DNA of 64,000 nucleotides from Gemella sanguinis ATCC 700632 (GTDB lineage Bacteria; Bacillota; Bacilli; Staphylococcales; Gemellaceae): NCBI RefSeq assembly GCF_000701685.1, contig NZ_JNJO01000005.1, positions 62,001 to 126,000 of the forward strand, read 5' to 3'. Shown piece by piece: positions 61,745 to 64,000 of this stretch (position 1 is its first letter; each line of letters starts with the position of its first letter). The notes under the pieces were generated by a model. It saw only the letters and a program-made list of their open reading frames with translations, ran no database searches and was not told where the DNA came from. The position numbers and the translations under genes were made by a program.

Positions 61745-63412
61745 ATGGCATTTGATGGTTTTTTTGTTAGAAAACTAGTAGAGGAATTTAATAGATCTAT
61801 ATTATATTCTCGTATAAATAAAATTAACAATCTATCGAATGATGAGTTTATTTTTTCTATTAGAAAAGGGAAAAATTTAAAATTATATGTGTCAGCTAAT
61901 TCTAGCGCATCAAGAATTCAATTGACAAATAATAGTTATGAAAATCCCCAAACACCTTCAAATTTTTGTTCTGTACTAAGAAAATACTTGATGGGCGGAA
62001 TAATAGAAGAGATTAATCAAATAAATAATGATAGAATTATTAAATTTAAAATAAAAAATTTTGATGAGTTAGGATATGAAAAATATTATTTTTTAATAAC
62101 TGAATTAATGGGTAAACACTCTAATATTATATTAACTAATAGCGACAATATAATAATTGAGTCATTAAAAAATAGTTATAGTTTAGAGTACAGTCGTTCA
62201 ACTATTTCTAATATGGAATATGTTCTTCCACCAACAGTTAAAAAGTATAATCCATTTAACTTTAGTGAGTATTCTGATTTGAAATGTGATAATAATGATA
62301 AAAAATTCTTAATTAAAAATTTTTATGGAGTTTCATCAGTCTTAAACAACTACTTCTTAAATAAAGAAGAGAATGTTTTAGAATCTTTTAAAGAGTTTTG
62401 TAGTAACTTTTCATCATATAATGAGCCTACACTTTTAAAAAATGGTAATAAAAATGATTTTTACTACTTTGACATTATAAGTAATAAAGATAATATTAAA
62501 TTTGATAGTCTTTCTAGATTGTTAGATTTTTATTATATGGATATCCAAAAAGAATCAAGTAATAAAAATACAGAAAAAGAATTATTCAATTTCATAAAAA
62601 ATAAATTGAGTAGATTAAATAAAAAGCTAAAAATATTAAATAAAGAATTATTAGAAGCAAAAGAAAAAGATGATTATAAATTAAAGGGACAATTACTTAT
62701 TTCTAATATATACTTGTTTAAAAATAATATACCAGAAGTTGTTACATTGCAGAATTTTTATAGTGAAAATTTAGAAGATATTTCTATTGAATTAGATCCA
62801 AATATAAGTATTGAAAAAAATTCAGAGAAATATTTTGAATTATATAAAAAGAATAAGAGAACTATTGAAAATCTATATGAGCAAATAGATATAACAAAAA
62901 AAGATATCTCTTATTTTGAAACTTTGAGTTTTCAAATTGAGAATGCTGGTAAAACAGATTTATTAGAAATAAAAGAAGAATTGATAAATTCTGGATATCT
63001 GAAAAAAGATAAAAATAAAAAAAGTACAAAGAAAAAAAATAATTACTTAATAATAAAATATAATGGTATAGACATTTATGTAGGTAAAAATAATATTCAA
63101 AATGATACTATAACAAATAAATTGGCAAGAAGAGATTATCTTTGGTTCCATGCAAAAGATATACCAGGAAGCCACGTAGTAATTTTTGATAATAATCCAG
63201 ATGAAGAAACGAAAAGAGTAGCTTCTATGCTTGCGGGGTATTTTTCTAAATTTAAAAATGAAAATTATGTGTCTGTTGACTCAACACTGATAAAGAATGT
63301 TAAAAAAATTTCAGGAGCCAAACCTGGAATGGTGACTTATACTGATCAAAAAACAGTAAAACAAAAAATTGATAAAATCTTTATAAATGATTTATTAGTA
63401 AAAAATAATTAA
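61745..63412 (+). CDS. rqcH: RqcH (NFACT protein, Rqc2 homologue)
   Basis: This 555-residue protein is the bacterial ribosome quality-control factor that adds alanine tails to peptides stuck on 50S subunits. The NFACT-N domain has MAFDGFFVRKLVEEFN and the essential Asp96-Arg97 pair in INNDRIIKF. A central helical coiled-coil region (about 275-420, rich in Lys/Glu) is followed by the NFACT-R domain, ITNKLARRDYLWFHAKDIPGSHVVI (about 458-482). It is the same family as streptococcal PavA/FbpA fibronectin-binding proteins, but the quality-control role is the conserved one. Normal length. Confidence 0.94.
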   Translation: MAFDGFFVRKLVEEFNRSILYSRINKINNLSNDEFIFSIRKGKNLKLYVSANSSASRIQLTNNSYENPQTPSNFCSVLRKYLMGGIIEEINQINNDRIIKFKIKNFDELGYEKYYFLITELMGKHSNIILTNSDNIIIESLKNSYSLEYSRSTISNMEYVLPPTVKKYNPFNFSEYSDLKCDNNDKKFLIKNFYGVSSVLNNYFLNKEENVLESFKEFCSNFSSYNEPTLLKNGNKNDFYYFDIISNKDNIKFDSLSRLLDFYYMDIQKESSNKNTEKELFNFIKNKLSRLNKKLKILNKELLEAKEKDDYKLKGQLLISNIYLFKNNIPEVVTLQNFYSENLEDISIELDPNISIEKNSEKYFELYKKNKRTIENLYEQIDITKKDISYFETLSFQIENAGKTDLLEIKEELINSGYLKKDKNKKSTKKKNNYLIIKYNGIDIYVGKNNIQNDTITNKLARRDYLWFHAKDIPGSHVVIFDNNPDEETKRVASMLAGYFSKFKNENYVSVDSTLIKNVKKISGAKPGMVTYTDQKTVKQKIDKIFINDLLVKNN

Positions 63413-63438
63413 TGTAAAATTTGAAAGGTGTGTGTTTA

Positions 63439-64000
63439 ATGAATAATAAATTAGATAGAAAAACTGCTTTCAAAGATACATTACCTACTGTATTCGGGTA
63501 TATAGGGATAGGTTTGGCATTTGGTATTATTGCAAGTTCAGCAGGTTTAAATATTTTTTTAGTTGGGGCAATGTCGTTATTTATTTACGCTGGTAGTGCA
63601 CAATTTATTACTGTGAGCATGCTTTCAGCAGGAGCACCAATAATCTCCATAATTATAGCGACTTTTCTAGTTAATTCAAGAATGATTCTAATGAGTATGT
63701 CAGTAGCGCCGTTTTTTAAAGAGTATAGCTTATTTAAAAATATTTCTATTGGAACATTTTTAACAGATGAAAGCTATGCTCTTGGAATGAATAAACAAAA
63801 TTATACGAATGGAAAATTATCATACGAGTGGTTTAATACTGCAAATATAATATCTTATATGACTTGGGGAATTTCTTCAGTTATAGGAGCATTGTTAGGT
63901 AGCGTAGTAAAAAATCCTTACGGACTAGGATTGGATTTTGCTTTAGTGGCAATGTTTATAGGTTTACTTTATTTACAAGTTATTTCAGATTTTACTATAA
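63439..64000 (+). CDS. azlC: AzlC-family branched-chain amino acid permease (truncated by window end)
   Basis: An open frame from ATG 63439 (after GAAAGGTG) runs past the window edge, giving at least 187 residues. LPTVFGYIGIGLAFGIIASSAGLNIFL, FIYAGSAQFITVSMLSAGAP, NSRMILMSMSVAPFFK and FLTDESYALGMN are AzlC signatures. With a small AzlD partner, expected just downstream, it would export branched-chain amino acids or analogues. The 26-base gap to rqcH suggests co-transcription. Confidence 0.9.
   Translation, partial: MNNKLDRKTAFKDTLPTVFGYIGIGLAFGIIASSAGLNIFLVGAMSLFIYAGSAQFITVSMLSAGAPIISIIIATFLVNSRMILMSMSVAPFFKEYSLFKNISIGTFLTDESYALGMNKQNYTNGKLSYEWFNTANIISYMTWGISSVIGALLGSVVKNPYGLGLDFALVAMFIGLLYLQVISDFTI

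Overview
The window is very AT-rich, with densely packed genes, strong AGGAGG-type ribosome binding sites and Gram-positive (Firmicutes) signatures throughout: a YSIRK/LPXTG surface protein, T-box leaders, glnRA, the ylbG-rsmD-coaD cluster, ECF transporter genes, Prp cleavage of ribosomal protein L27, RqcH, and a TRAP (MtrB)-like protein next to folE. This mixture of Bacillales and Lactobacillales traits best fits Gemella or a close relative. That assignment is inferred from gene content and was not tested by a search. It is ordinary core chromosome: no rRNA, tRNA, CRISPR array, phage or insertion sequence was recognised.

Layout. 1-5.4 kb: glutaredoxin-like protein, a large GbpC-like wall-anchored adhesin (minus strand), a PAP2 phosphatase and a UgtP-like glycolipid synthase. 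5.4-9.1 kb: metallo-beta-lactamase-fold hydrolase, pentapeptide-repeat protein, truA, and rplU-prp-rpmA behind an L21-type leader. 9.3-18.7 kb: Na/Pi cotransporter, pnp, ylbG-rsmD-coaD-murG, a second PAP2 protein, yhdT-panF and a LysM protein. 18.8-22.8 kb (minus): a T-box controlled operon metN-metI-metQ-aminotransferase. 23-34.8 kb: uppS-cdsA-rseP, nadR, ecfA1-ecfA2-ecfT, a Sua5-type enzyme, and a glycosyltransferase / GT-C-like membrane protein / leucine-rich-repeat cluster. 34.8-42.7 kb: T-box-thrS, cyclophilin, uracil permease, yidC, gpsA, hup, folE and the TRAP-like gene. 42.7-48.6 kb: NADH peroxidase/oxidase (minus), groESL with a CtsR-like box, trxA, and glnRA (minus) with a GlnR box. 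48.7-64 kb: small membrane protein, MurJ/SpoVB-like flippase, pseudouridine synthase, pepV, a kinase-like protein, a HAD phosphatase, map, topA, brnQ, a degenerate ABC pair, terC, rqcH and a truncated azlC.

Most notable observation: the NADH peroxidase/oxidase gene at 42683-44044 (minus) is intact over 453 codons except for one in-frame UGA at codon 42. This is exactly the position of the redox-active Cys42 of the NADH peroxidase/oxidase family. Downstream of the UGA lies a perfect 8-bp hairpin with a GGA loop that starts 22 nt after the codon, enclosed by a further 5-bp helix; this geometry fits a bacterial SECIS element. UGA is still a normal stop elsewhere (ecfA2). The gene is therefore a strong candidate for a selenocysteine form of NADH peroxidase. 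The main alternative is a recent Cys-to-stop mutation or a sequencing error. Whether the genome encodes SelA/SelB/SelC/SelD cannot be seen here and is decisive.

Functional themes: cell-envelope building (undecaprenyl phosphate and CDP-DAG synthesis, MurG, glycolipid, flippase, YidC), translation and its quality control, thiol and peroxide redox (glutaredoxin-like protein, thioredoxin, NADH peroxidase) and nutrient scavenging (methionine, phosphate, pantothenate, uracil, ECF vitamins, branched-chain amino acids, NAD precursors).
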